Positions 34,780 through 43,174 of a stretch of 64,000 nt of DNA are shown here, piece by piece. The translations under genes and the position numbers were made by a program. Every line of letters begins with the position of its first letter. The first letter of the stretch is position 1. Under the pieces are notes generated by a model. It was given only the letters and a program-made list of their open reading frames with translations. It did not search any database and was not told the DNA's origin. Source of the DNA: Streptomyces eurocidicus (GTDB taxonomy: Bacteria; Actinomycetota; Actinomycetes; Streptomycetales; Streptomycetaceae); contig NZ_LGUI01000002.1 in the NCBI RefSeq assembly GCF_002891295.1, positions 372,001 through 436,000 of the forward strand. Direction: 5' to 3'.

Positions 34780-35829
34780 TCAGGACACCTCCGGCAGGCC
34801 GGCCAGCGTCGCGTACGCCCCGGCCATGACGCGCCCGACCAGCTCGGCGCACGACGGCAGGTCGTCGATCAGGCCGGCCACCTGACCCGAGGCCATCACC
34901 CCGGCGTCCGTACGGCCGTCCACCATGGCCGCCTTCAGGAGCATCGGCGTGTTCGCGGCCAGCAGGACCTGGCTCCAGGTCAGCCCCTTGCCCCGGCGGA
35001 GGGCCAGACCGTCCCGCACCAGCCGCCCCGGGCCCAGGCCGGCCGTCCGGCCGAACACCGCCGCGTGCCGCAGCGCCCGTACGAGCGTGGCGGCGCGGCC
35101 CGAGCGTTCGAGCGCGGTGACGAACGGGGTCCGCAGCACCCGGTGCGGGAGCCCGTCGACCTTCGTCGTCACGGTGACGTCCTCGACCGCCGCCGCCAGA
35201 TAGGCGGCCTTCACCGCCGCCGGGACCGTGCTCTCGGCCGTCAGCAGGAAACGGGTGCCCATCGCCACCCCGGCCGCGCCGTACGCGAGCGCCGCCACCA
35301 GCCCGCGCCCGTCGTGGAACCCGCCCGCGGCGACGACCGGGACACCGACCGCGTCCACCACCTGGGGCAGCAGCACCGACGTCGCCACCCGGCCGGTGTG
35401 GCCGCCGCCCTCGCCGCCCTGGACCAGCACGGCGTCCGCGCCCCACGCCACGACCTTCTCGGCGTGCCGCCGCGCGCCCACGGACGGCACGACGACGACA
35501 CCGGCGTCCTTGAGCCGGGCGATCAGGTCACGGGAGGGCGCGAGGGCGAACGAGGCGACCCGCACCCCCTCCTCGACGAGGATGTCCACCCGCTCGGCCG
35601 CGTCGCCCGCGTCCGCGCGCAGGTTCACCCCGAACGGCCGGTCCGTGCGCGACCGCACCTCCCGGACCGCCGAGCGCAGCCGGCCGGGCGTCATGGTCGC
35701 GGAACCCAGGATGCCGAGCGCCCCCGCGTTCGCGACCGCGGAGACCAGGCGCGGCCCGGCCACCCAGCCCATGCCGGTCTGCACGATCGGGTACCGGACG
35801 CCGACGAGGTCGGTGAGGGCCGTCCTCAC
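34780..35829 (-). CDS. ipdC: Flavin-dependent oxidoreductase IpdC (nitronate monooxygenase-like)
   Basis: 349 residues with the NMO/2-nitropropane dioxygenase TIM barrel: YPIVQTGMGWVAGPRLV, the FMN loops VQGGEGGGHTGRVAT and AAGGFHDGRGLVAAL, and GAAGVAMGTRFLLT. Matches to mycobacterial IpdC (Rv3553) run through TWSQVLLAANTPMLLKA and ASGQVAGLIDDLPSC. IpdC is required for HIP degradation, acting on a CoA ester intermediate. The GTG overlaps the ipdB stop (GTGA). It is the last gene of the echA20-ipdA-ipdB-ipdC operon. Confidence 0.94.
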   Translation of the reverse strand: MRTALTDLVGVRYPIVQTGMGWVAGPRLVSAVANAGALGILGSATMTPGRLRSAVREVRSRTDRPFGVNLRADAGDAAERVDILVEEGVRVASFALAPSRDLIARLKDAGVVVVPSVGARRHAEKVVAWGADAVLVQGGEGGGHTGRVATSVLLPQVVDAVGVPVVAAGGFHDGRGLVAALAYGAAGVAMGTRFLLTAESTVPAAVKAAYLAAAVEDVTVTTKVDGLPHRVLRTPFVTALERSGRAATLVRALRHAAVFGRTAGLGPGRLVRDGLALRRGKGLTWSQVLLAANTPMLLKAAMVDGRTDAGVMASGQVAGLIDDLPSCAELVGRVMAGAYATLAGLPEVS

Positions 35830-36578
35830 GCCCGTACCTCCCGCTCGCGCAGACCGGCCGGGTCGATCACGTCCCGGATCAGCCGCAGCTCCCCGTCCGT
35901 CGGGGTACGGGTGCGCGGCACGCCGGCGGGGACGTCGAGCGGGAAGCCCGTCGCCGCGCGCAGCTCCTCGGCGGTCACCCCGGGGTGCAGGGAACGGACC
36001 CGCATCGTGCGGTCCGGCGTCTCGAAGTCGAGGACGGCCAGATCGGTGACGACGCGCGGGACGCGGTGGAAGCGGGTGACGGACGGGCCGGCGGCCGCCG
36101 CGCGGTCGTGGCCGACGCCGCACACCATGTCGACCCGCTCGACCAGCACCCGGGGCGAGTGCCGGGGGATCCAGTAGCTCGTGGGGTGGTTGACGCTGTT
36201 GCCGGGCGCCCCGCGCACACCGAGCAGCTGCCGCGCCGGCCGCTCCGCGCCCCCGATGCGGGAGATGTTCTGGTTGCCGTACCGGTCGAGCTGGCTCGCG
36301 CCCATCATCACGTGCCGCCGGCCGCCCGCGACCATCGCGAGATGTCGGCGGAACGGCAGCCACCCCTCGACCACGGCCGCCTTCGCGCCCAGCGCGGGGG
36401 TGTCGGCGATCAGCAGCGCCTCGCCGTCCGTGAGCAGCAGCTCGGGCGAGAACGTCAGCCGGGCCAGCCGCGCGCCGACCGTCGGCAGCACGCCCATCGG
36501 GCTCGCCAGGATCTCCCCGTCGCCGCGCCACGCCTCCGCGCAGGCCACCGCGCACACCTCGGCCCGGGTCGCGCTCAT
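35826..36578 (-). CDS. ipdB: IpdB, beta subunit of the ring-C-opening CoA hydrolase
   Basis: 250 residues, class I CoA-transferase beta fold. Segments shared with mycobacterial IpdB include EVCAVACAEAWRG, VGARLARLTFSPELLLTDGEA, HVMMGASQLDRYGNQNIS and NSVNHPTSYWIPRHS. With IpdA it hydrolyses the last ring (COCHEA-CoA), a retro-Claisen-like step, despite its transferase ancestry. The ATG overlaps the ipdA stop (ATGA), and the stop overlaps ipdC, so subunit synthesis is tightly coupled. Confidence 0.95.
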   Translation of the reverse strand: MSATRAEVCAVACAEAWRGDGEILASPMGVLPTVGARLARLTFSPELLLTDGEALLIADTPALGAKAAVVEGWLPFRRHLAMVAGGRRHVMMGASQLDRYGNQNISRIGGAERPARQLLGVRGAPGNSVNHPTSYWIPRHSPRVLVERVDMVCGVGHDRAAAAGPSVTRFHRVPRVVTDLAVLDFETPDRTMRVRSLHPGVTAEELRAATGFPLDVPAGVPRTRTPTDGELRLIRDVIDPAGLREREVRA

Positions 36579-37441
36579 GCCGCCTCCCCGGTGAAGCCGG
36601 CGACGGCCGCGCGGTAGGCGGCCTCGTCGCCGGAGAGGAAGCGGCCCGTGAACTCCCGCCAGGCCGCCGGGTCCGCGGCGGCCTCGGCGTACGCGGCCTG
36701 GAACGCCTCGTCACGGTCGTAGTCGGGCGCGCAGGAGGTGAAGTGCGCGCCGCCCGGCGCCTCGACGACGCCGTTGACGCACGCGCGGTGCACCAGCAGC
36801 GTCTGCGGCCCGCCCGCCGACGCGAACTCCGCGCTGTCGACGACGCGTTCGCACGAGACGTACGCCTCCCGCGCGGCCTCGCAGAAGAGGTCGTCGAAGT
36901 ACGGGTCCGGGCCCAGGTACTGGGCGTTGCCCCGGGCGTCGGCCCGGTTGAGGTGCACCAGCGCGGCGTCCAGGGTCAGCGCGGGCACGGCGACGAGCTC
37001 CTCGCCGTCCTCGTACGGCGAGACGACCGTACGCAGCTCCGGGCGGGCCGTCAGCACGTCGGAGCCGAGACCGGCGCGGATCGGCAGGAACGGCAGCCGG
37101 TGGGCGGCGGCGGTCAGCCCCCACATGAACATCGCCTCGTCCAGTTCGGTCAGTTCGAGCTCGCCGCGCTGGCGGGCGGCCCGGAAGTGCGGTTCCAGGG
37201 GGATGGAGTCCAAGGTGGTGAAGGCGGCGACGAGCCTGCGTATCCGGCCCGCCGCGACCAGCAGGCCCACGTCGGGGCCACCGTAGGAGACCACGGTCAG
37301 GTCGGTCGTGTCCGAGCGGAGCAGGGCCCGCACCAGGGCCATGGGTTTACGCCGGGAGCCCCAGCCGCCGATGCCGATCGTCATGCCGCTCTCCAGGTGC
37401 GAGACGGCCTCGTCCGCGGTCATCCGTTTGTCGGCGGTCAT
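36575..37441 (-). CDS. ipdA: IpdA, alpha subunit of the ring-C-opening CoA hydrolase
   Basis: 288 residues, class I CoA-transferase alpha fold. MTIGIGGWGSRRKPMALVRALLR and VVSYGGPDVGLL are family marks. The acidic pair Asp101-Glu102 in LTELDEAMFMWG lies where the catalytic glutamate of IpdA enzymes is expected; that assignment is from memory of the family. AFTTLDSIPLEPHFRAARQRG is also typical. Partner of IpdB. The ATG overlaps the echA20 stop (ATGA). Confidence 0.95.
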   Translation of the reverse strand: MTADKRMTADEAVSHLESGMTIGIGGWGSRRKPMALVRALLRSDTTDLTVVSYGGPDVGLLVAAGRIRRLVAAFTTLDSIPLEPHFRAARQRGELELTELDEAMFMWGLTAAAHRLPFLPIRAGLGSDVLTARPELRTVVSPYEDGEELVAVPALTLDAALVHLNRADARGNAQYLGPDPYFDDLFCEAAREAYVSCERVVDSAEFASAGGPQTLLVHRACVNGVVEAPGGAHFTSCAPDYDRDEAFQAAYAEAAADPAAWREFTGRFLSGDEAAYRAAVAGFTGEAA

Positions 37442-38229
37442 GGGAGGTCCTCCTCGGCGGGTTCGGCGGGCTTGTCGGGTTTCGCCGCGGTGCCCGGCGC
37501 GAAGGTCTCGCGGAGCCGGTCGGCGACGCCGCCGAGGTTCGCCTCGAAGGTGAAGCCCTGCTCGTAGCGGTAGGAGCGGTGCACGTCGACGGGGTCGATG
37601 CCGTTGAGGGCGGCCTTGGCCAGCCGCAGCAGCGAGCCGTCCTTCGCCGCGATCTCCCGTGCCAGCGCCAGGGCCGCCGCGGGCAGTTCGCCGCGCGGCA
37701 CCACCCGCCACACGGAGCCGTACCCGTGCAGCTCCCGCGCGGTGACCGTGCGCGAGGTGTAGTACAGGGCGCGCATCAGGTGCCGCGGCACGAGCCGGGA
37801 CAGGTGGGTGGCGGCGCCCAGCGCGCCCCGGTCCAGCTCGGGCAGGCCGAAGACGGCGTCGTCGGAGGCGACGACGGCGTCGGCGTTCCCCGCCAGGCCC
37901 ACGCCGCCGCCCAGGCAGAAGCCGTGCACGGCGGCGACCACCGGCACCTGGCAGTCGTAGACGGCCGAGAAGGCCGCCGCGCAACCGTGGTTGGCGCCGA
38001 GCAGGGCCGTGTGGCCGGGGGCGCGCCGGATCTCCTTGAGGTCGACCCCGGCGTTGAAGCCGCGCCCGGCGGCGGCCAGCACGACGCAGCGGACCCCGCC
38101 GTCCGCGCCCGCGCCGCGGACGGCGTCGGCGAGGTCGTACCAGCCCCGCACGGGAAGGGCGTTGACGGGCGGGAAGTCCACGGTGACGACGGCGACGCCG
38201 GGTTCGGGGCGGGAGGTGGAGACACCCAT
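37438..38229 (-). CDS. echA20: EchA20, ring-D-opening crotonase-fold hydrolase
   Basis: 263 residues. Strong match to mycobacterial EchA20: VAVVTVDFPPVNALPVRGWYDLADAV, GRGFNAGVDLKEIRR, FGLPELDRGALGAATHLSRLVPRHLMR and SYRYEQGFTFEANLGGVAD, cited here in parts. The first crotonase glutamate is absent (GGGVGLAGN) while that in FGLPELDRG is kept, as in EchA20. It hydrolyses ring D in the HIP pathway. The first gene of a four-gene operon facing the SDR pair across a KstR2-like palindrome. The C-terminus has an extra Pro/Glu/Lys tail of about 15 residues. Confidence 0.94.
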   Translation of the reverse strand: MGVSTSRPEPGVAVVTVDFPPVNALPVRGWYDLADAVRGAGADGGVRCVVLAAAGRGFNAGVDLKEIRRAPGHTALLGANHGCAAAFSAVYDCQVPVVAAVHGFCLGGGVGLAGNADAVVASDDAVFGLPELDRGALGAATHLSRLVPRHLMRALYYTSRTVTARELHGYGSVWRVVPRGELPAAALALAREIAAKDGSLLRLAKAALNGIDPVDVHRSYRYEQGFTFEANLGGVADRLRETFAPGTAAKPDKPAEPAEEDLP

Positions 38230-38250
38230 CAGTGGATCAGCTACCTTTCC

Positions 38251-38268
38251 ACCAAACGTTTGTTAGGT
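38251..38268. promoter_or_regulatory. KstR2-like operator in the divergent echA20 / SDR promoter
   Basis: On the minus strand the site reads CCTAACAAACGTTTGG, 13 of 16 positions shared with CCTAACAAGTGTTAGG at 26642-26657. It lies 22 bases upstream of the echA20 ATG and about 42 bases upstream of the SDR ATG, so one repressor dimer pair could control both operons. Confidence 0.7.
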
Positions 38269-38309
38269 GCGACGGTAGCAGCGGACCGGTCCCCACGGGA
38301 GGTGCCCGG

Positions 38310-39101
38310 ATGGCCACAGCACACCGCCCCCACGGCCCGGGCGAGCGGGTCGTGCTCGTCACCGGCGGGACGCGCGGCGTCGGCGCGGGCATCGCCCGGG
38401 CCTTCCTGAACACCGGCGCGCACGTCGTCGTCTGCGCCCGCAGACCGCCCGGACGGCCGGTCGCGGCCGGCGGCCGCACCGCCCGCTTCCTCCCCGCCGA
38501 CCTGAGGGAACCGGCCGCCGTGGACGGCCTCCTCGCCACCGTCGAGGAGACGTACGGGCGGCTGGACGTGCTGGTCAACAACGCGGGCGGGACGCCGTAC
38601 CGGCCGCTGGACGCGGCGGGCGCCGCGAGCCACGCGAAGGTCCTCGCCCTCAACCTCACCGCCCCGCTCACCGTCTCCCTCGCCGCCTACGGGCTGCTGC
38701 GCGCGGCGCCGGCCGGCGGCTGCGTCCTGATGGTCGGCAGCGTGAGCGGCCGCCGCCCCTCGCCCGGCACCGCCGCCTACGGCGCCGCCAAGGCCGGCCT
38801 CGCACACCTCGCCCGCAGCATGGCCGTCGAATGGGCCCCGGCCGTCAGGGTGAACACCCTCGTCCTCGGCATGGTGCGCACCGAGTCCGCCCACCTCCAC
38901 TACGGGGACGCGGACGGCGTCGCCGCCGTCGCCCGGACCGTACCGGCGGGCCGCCTCGCCGAACCCGACGAGATCGGCGCCGCGGCCGTCTTCCTCGCCT
39001 CCGCGGAGGCCGCCTACATCACCGGGGCCGGCCTGCTCGTCCACGGCGGAGGGGAGCGCCCCGCGTTCCTCGCCGCCGCCCGAACCCACCACGAGGAGTG
39101 A
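38310..39101 (+). CDS. SDR family oxidoreductase of the steroid cluster (Rv3549c-like)
   Basis: 263 residues. Cofactor motif VTGGTRGVGAGIARAF, structural NNAGG, and the catalytic Ser and Tyr-x3-Lys in MVGSVSGRRPSPGTAAYGAAKAGLAHL (Tyr and Lys in AAYGAAKAG). C-terminal AAYITGAGLLVHGGGE is typical of SDR ends. It sits where Rv3549c sits relative to echA20 in M. tuberculosis. Substrate probably a CoA-bound HIP intermediate. GGGAGG precedes the ATG. Four bases separate it from the next SDR gene. Confidence 0.9.
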   Translation: MATAHRPHGPGERVVLVTGGTRGVGAGIARAFLNTGAHVVVCARRPPGRPVAAGGRTARFLPADLREPAAVDGLLATVEETYGRLDVLVNNAGGTPYRPLDAAGAASHAKVLALNLTAPLTVSLAAYGLLRAAPAGGCVLMVGSVSGRRPSPGTAAYGAAKAGLAHLARSMAVEWAPAVRVNTLVLGMVRTESAHLHYGDADGVAAVARTVPAGRLAEPDEIGAAAVFLASAEAAYITGAGLLVHGGGERPAFLAAARTHHEE

Positions 39102-39105
39102 AGAG

Positions 39106-40017
39106 ATGACCGGAATCCACGCCGGGCGCGTCGCCGCCGTCACCGGCGCCGGCCGCGGCCTCGGCAGGGCCCACGCCCTCGCGCTCGCCGCCGCGGGGGC
39201 GAAGGTCGTCGTCAACGACCTCGGTGTGGAGCCGGGAGGCGAAGGCGGCTCGCCGGGGCCCGCGCGCCACGTCGCCGAGGAGATCACCGCACGCGGCGGG
39301 CAGGCCGTCGCGCACGGCGGCGACATCACCACCAGCGAGGGCGCGGCCTCCCTCGTCGCCACCGCCCTGGACACGTACGGGCGGCTCGACGCGCTCGTCT
39401 GCAACGCCGGATTCCTGCGCGACCGGATGCTCGTCAACCTCGGCGAGGACGACTGGGACGCCGTCGTCCGCGTCCACCTCAGGGGCCACTTCCTGCCCCT
39501 GCGGCACGCCGCCGCCCACTGGCGCGCCGAGGCCAAGGCGGGCCGCCCGGCGGCCGCCCGGGTCGTCCACACCACCTCCGGCGCGGGCCTGCTGGGCAGC
39601 GTCGGCCAGGCGAACTACACCGCCGCCAAGGCCGGGATCACCGGCCTCACGCTCGTCGCCGCGGCCGAACTCGCCCGCTACGGCGTCCAGGTCAACGCCG
39701 TCGCCCCGGCCGCCCGCACCCGGATGACGGAACGGGTCTTCGCCGGGACGATGGCGCCCCCGGAACACGGTTTCGACGCGATGGCCCCGGAGAACGTGTC
39801 GCCCCTGGTGGTCTGGCTCGCGTCGGAGGCTTCGGCCGGGGTGAACGGCCGTGTCTTCGAGGCCGCGGGGGGCCGCGTCACGGTCATGGAGGGCTGGAGC
39901 CCCGGCCCCACCGTGGAGAAGGCGGGGCGGTGGGAGACGAGCGAGGTGGGGGAGGCGGTACGGGGGTTACTGAAGGCGGCACGGCCACCGGAGCGCGTGT
40001 ACGGGGCCGACGGCTGA
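39106..40017 (+). CDS. SDR family oxidoreductase, TTA-containing (Rv3548c-like)
   Basis: 303 residues, the longer SDR type: TGAGRGLGRAHALALAAAG cofactor loop, NDLGVEPGGEGG, CNAGFLRDRM and the active site TTSGAGLLGSVGQANYTAAKAGI. Length and these loops resemble the SDR domain of multifunctional beta-oxidation enzymes and the Rv3548c product. Leu288 is encoded by TTA (39967-39969), near the C-terminus, so bldA control is expected. GAAGAG 4-6 bases before the ATG. It ends the cluster; the next gene is convergent. Confidence 0.9.
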   Translation: MTGIHAGRVAAVTGAGRGLGRAHALALAAAGAKVVVNDLGVEPGGEGGSPGPARHVAEEITARGGQAVAHGGDITTSEGAASLVATALDTYGRLDALVCNAGFLRDRMLVNLGEDDWDAVVRVHLRGHFLPLRHAAAHWRAEAKAGRPAAARVVHTTSGAGLLGSVGQANYTAAKAGITGLTLVAAAELARYGVQVNAVAPAARTRMTERVFAGTMAPPEHGFDAMAPENVSPLVVWLASEASAGVNGRVFEAAGGRVTVMEGWSPGPTVEKAGRWETSEVGEAVRGLLKAARPPERVYGADG

Positions 40018-40126
40018 CGCCGAACAGCCGGATACGCGGCCGCGCCCTCCCGCCCGTACGAGAGCCTGCCCGTGCGCCGGCGCACGGGCAGGGGCGAGCG
40101 AGGGGGAACCGCCCGTCGCAGAGGCG

Positions 40127-43100
40127 TCACGCGCGAGCGATCCGCAGCGTGACGATCTCGAACGGCCGCAGCGCCAGGGACACGCGCCCGTCCTCGGCGG
40201 CCACCGTGCCCAAGGGCCGCTCCAGCAGGTCGCACACGGACACCGCCCCCGGGGCGAACCCCGGTGTGAGGACCGCCCGGGCCCGGCCGCCGAGCGACTC
40301 GTACAGCCGGACGACCACGTCGCCGCCGCCGTCGTCGGCCAGCTTCACCGCCGAGACCACGACGGCGTCGTCGTCGACGCGCACCAGCGGCGCGACGGCG
40401 GCGGAGCCCGCCACCCGCCGCTCCGGCAGATTGATCCGGTACCCCTCCCGCACCGCGTCCCCCACGGACGCGTTCGGCACCAGCGCGTACCGGAAGCGGT
40501 GCACCCCCTGGTCGGTGTGCGGGTCCGGGAAGCGCGGGGCGCGCAGGAGCGACAGCCGGACCGTCGTCGTGGTGCCGGCGGCGCCCGAGGCCGCGTCCCG
40601 GACCGTGCGCGTCACGTCGTAGCCGTACGTGGAGTCGTTCACGACGGCCACGCCCCAGCCGGGCTCCTCCAGGTGGACGAACCGGTGCGCGCACGCCTCG
40701 AACTTCGCGGCGTCCCAGCTGGTGTTGGTGTGCGTGGGACGGTAGAGATGGCCGAACTGGGTCTCGGCCGCCGTGCGATCGGCGTGCAGATCGAGCGGGA
40801 ACGCGGCCTTGAGGAACTTCTCCGTCTCGTGCCAGTCGACCACGGTCGTAACGTCCAGCCGCCGCGCGCCCGCCGGGAGCGAGATCAGCTGCTCGACGCG
40901 CGAGGACCCGAAGGCCCGGACCACCCGTACGGCGCCCTCGTCCGTGAGCTCCAGGGACGCCACGTCCGTCAGGTCCGTCACCGTGTTCCGGTAGAACAGA
41001 TCGACGTCCCAGGCGTCCCACATGTTCGGGAAGTCCTGGTGCAGTTGCAGCAGATTGGCCGCCGCGCCCGGCGCGACCGTCTCCCGCTCCGCCTCGCGGT
41101 CGTACACGGAGACCACCAGCCCCCGGCCGTCGACCTCGGCCCGCAGCGGCCCGTTGTCGAGGACGAAGCCGCCGCCCTCGCGCGGACCGGCCGTGACCGG
41201 CTCGGCCGCCCGGTCCGCCACCGGGCACGCGGCGTGCGCCGGGGCGCCGCCCCGCCCGTGCGGCGCCGCGTTGAACAGCAGCGTCCCACCGCCCGCGCCG
41301 TCGCCGGCCAGCGCCGCCAGTGCCCCGCCGACGATCTCCTCCAGCTCCGCCGCCACCGCCGCGTACGTCGCCGCCGCCTCACGGTGCACCCAGGCGATGG
41401 ACGTACCCGGCAGGATGTCGTGGAACTGGTGCAGCAGCACCGTCTTCCAGATCCGGTCCAGCCGCTCGTACGGATAAGCGAACCCGGCCCGCACCGCCGC
41501 CGTCGCCGCCCACAGCTCCGCCTCCCGCAGCAGGTGCTCCGCGCGGCGGTTGCCCTGCTTGGTCCGGGCCTGGCTGGTCAGCGTCGCCCGGTGCAGCTCC
41601 AGATACAGCTCGCCCACCCAGACCGGCGCCTGCGCGTACTCCGCGTGCGCCTTCTCGAAGAACGCCGACGGCTTCTCGAAGATGACCCTCGCCGACCCCT
41701 CCAGATCCGCCAGCCGCTTCGCCCGCGCCAGCATCTCGCGCGTCGTCCCGCCCCCGCCGTCACCCCAGCCGGTCGGCGCGAGCGACCGGGTGGCACCGCC
41801 CTTCTCCTGGAAGTTGCGGACCGCGTGCGCCACCTCCTCACCCGACAGCCGAGAGTTGTAGGTGTCGATCGGCGGGAAGTGCGTGAACACCCGGGTGCCG
41901 TCCAGACCCTCCCACCAGAACGTGTGGTGCGGAAACTTATTCGTCCGGCTCCACGAGATCTTCTGCGTCAGGAACCACTTGGCCCCCGCCAGCCTCACCA
42001 GCTGGGGCAGCGCGGCCGAATAGCCGAAGGTGTCCGGCAGCCAGACCTCCTCCGTCTCGATCCCGAACTCCTCCAGGAAGAATCTCTTCCCGTGCACGAA
42101 CTGCCGTGCCAGCGCCTCCGACCCGGGCATATTGGTGTCGGACTCCACCCACATGCCGCCCACGGGGACGAACCGGCCCTCCGCGACGGCCTTCTTCACC
42201 CGCGCGTAGACCTCCGGCCGGTGCTCTTTGATCCACGCGAACTGCTGCGCCTGCGACATGGCGTAGACGAACTCCGGCTCGTCCTCCAGCAACGCCGTCA
42301 TGTTCGCGGTCGTACGGGCCACCTTGCGCACCGTCTCGCGCAGCGGCCACAGCCACGCCGAGTCGATGTGCGCGTGCCCCACGGCGCTGATCCGGTGGGC
42401 GGAGGCGTGCGCGGGCGCGGCGAGGGCGGGCGCGAGCTCCTCGCGCGCCCGCGCCGCCGTGCCCCCCACGTCCTGAAGGTCGACGGCGTCGAGCGCCCGC
42501 TCCACCGCCCGCAGGATCTCCCAGCGGCGCGGCGAGTCCAGGGACAGCTCGGCCATCAGCTCACCCAGCACCTCCAGGTCCTGCACCAGCTCCCACACCG
42601 TCCGGTCGAGGACGGCCAGGTCCATCCGGGCCAGCCGGTAGCGCGGTGCCCGGTCCGCCGTCTCCCGGTCGCCCAGCTCCGTCGGCCGGAACGGCACATA
42701 GTCCAGGATCACCGGGTTCGCCGACGCCTCGATGTGCAGCAGCACCTCCTCGCCGCCCGCGACCGTGCCGCCGGGCCCCCCGATCCGCACCCACTGGTTA
42801 CGGGGGTTGAGGCCCTTCACGGGCGAGCCGTCCGGCCGGTAGACGAGCCCCTCGCACTGGAAGCCCGGCATGTTCTCGTCGAAGCCCAGGTCGAGCAGCG
42901 CCTCGACCGTCCGGCCCGCCCACTCCCGGGGCACCCGCCCGGCCACCGTGAACCAGCTCGTGCCCCACGGCGGCCCCCACTCCGCGCCGACCTCGGTGGG
43001 CGTCCGGGCGGCGGCCAGGCCCTCCGCCACGGGCACGGGCTCGCCCGGCGCGTGCCACACGGAGACGGCCAGCGGCACGGACTCCGGATACACGGCGGGC

Positions 43101-43162
43101 CGGATGCGCTCCTCCAGCACACGCTTCAGACGGGCTTCGGTCAGGGCGCGGTCGTTGTGCAT
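40127..43162 (-). CDS. Alpha-mannosidase, glycoside hydrolase family 38
   Basis: 1011 residues. The GH38 metal site is visible in SAVGHAHIDSAWLWPLRETVRK (His-x-Asp) near residue 263, and the nucleophile Asp in WLPDTFGYSAALPQL. The N-terminal beta domain and long C-terminal beta sandwich are present. There is no signal peptide, so it acts in the cytoplasm on imported mannosides. It lies 12 bases after the GH85 gene and would trim high-mannose glycans that the exported GH85 enzyme releases. Confidence 0.94.
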   Translation of the reverse strand: MHNDRALTEARLKRVLEERIRPAVYPESVPLAVSVWHAPGEPVPVAEGLAAARTPTEVGAEWGPPWGTSWFTVAGRVPREWAGRTVEALLDLGFDENMPGFQCEGLVYRPDGSPVKGLNPRNQWVRIGGPGGTVAGGEEVLLHIEASANPVILDYVPFRPTELGDRETADRAPRYRLARMDLAVLDRTVWELVQDLEVLGELMAELSLDSPRRWEILRAVERALDAVDLQDVGGTAARAREELAPALAAPAHASAHRISAVGHAHIDSAWLWPLRETVRKVARTTANMTALLEDEPEFVYAMSQAQQFAWIKEHRPEVYARVKKAVAEGRFVPVGGMWVESDTNMPGSEALARQFVHGKRFFLEEFGIETEEVWLPDTFGYSAALPQLVRLAGAKWFLTQKISWSRTNKFPHHTFWWEGLDGTRVFTHFPPIDTYNSRLSGEEVAHAVRNFQEKGGATRSLAPTGWGDGGGGTTREMLARAKRLADLEGSARVIFEKPSAFFEKAHAEYAQAPVWVGELYLELHRATLTSQARTKQGNRRAEHLLREAELWAATAAVRAGFAYPYERLDRIWKTVLLHQFHDILPGTSIAWVHREAAATYAAVAAELEEIVGGALAALAGDGAGGGTLLFNAAPHGRGGAPAHAACPVADRAAEPVTAGPREGGGFVLDNGPLRAEVDGRGLVVSVYDREAERETVAPGAAANLLQLHQDFPNMWDAWDVDLFYRNTVTDLTDVASLELTDEGAVRVVRAFGSSRVEQLISLPAGARRLDVTTVVDWHETEKFLKAAFPLDLHADRTAAETQFGHLYRPTHTNTSWDAAKFEACAHRFVHLEEPGWGVAVVNDSTYGYDVTRTVRDAASGAAGTTTTVRLSLLRAPRFPDPHTDQGVHRFRYALVPNASVGDAVREGYRINLPERRVAGSAAVAPLVRVDDDAVVVSAVKLADDGGGDVVVRLYESLGGRARAVLTPGFAPGAVSVCDLLERPLGTVAAEDGRVSLALRPFEIVTLRIARA

Positions 43163-43174
43163 GAGGTCGGTGTC

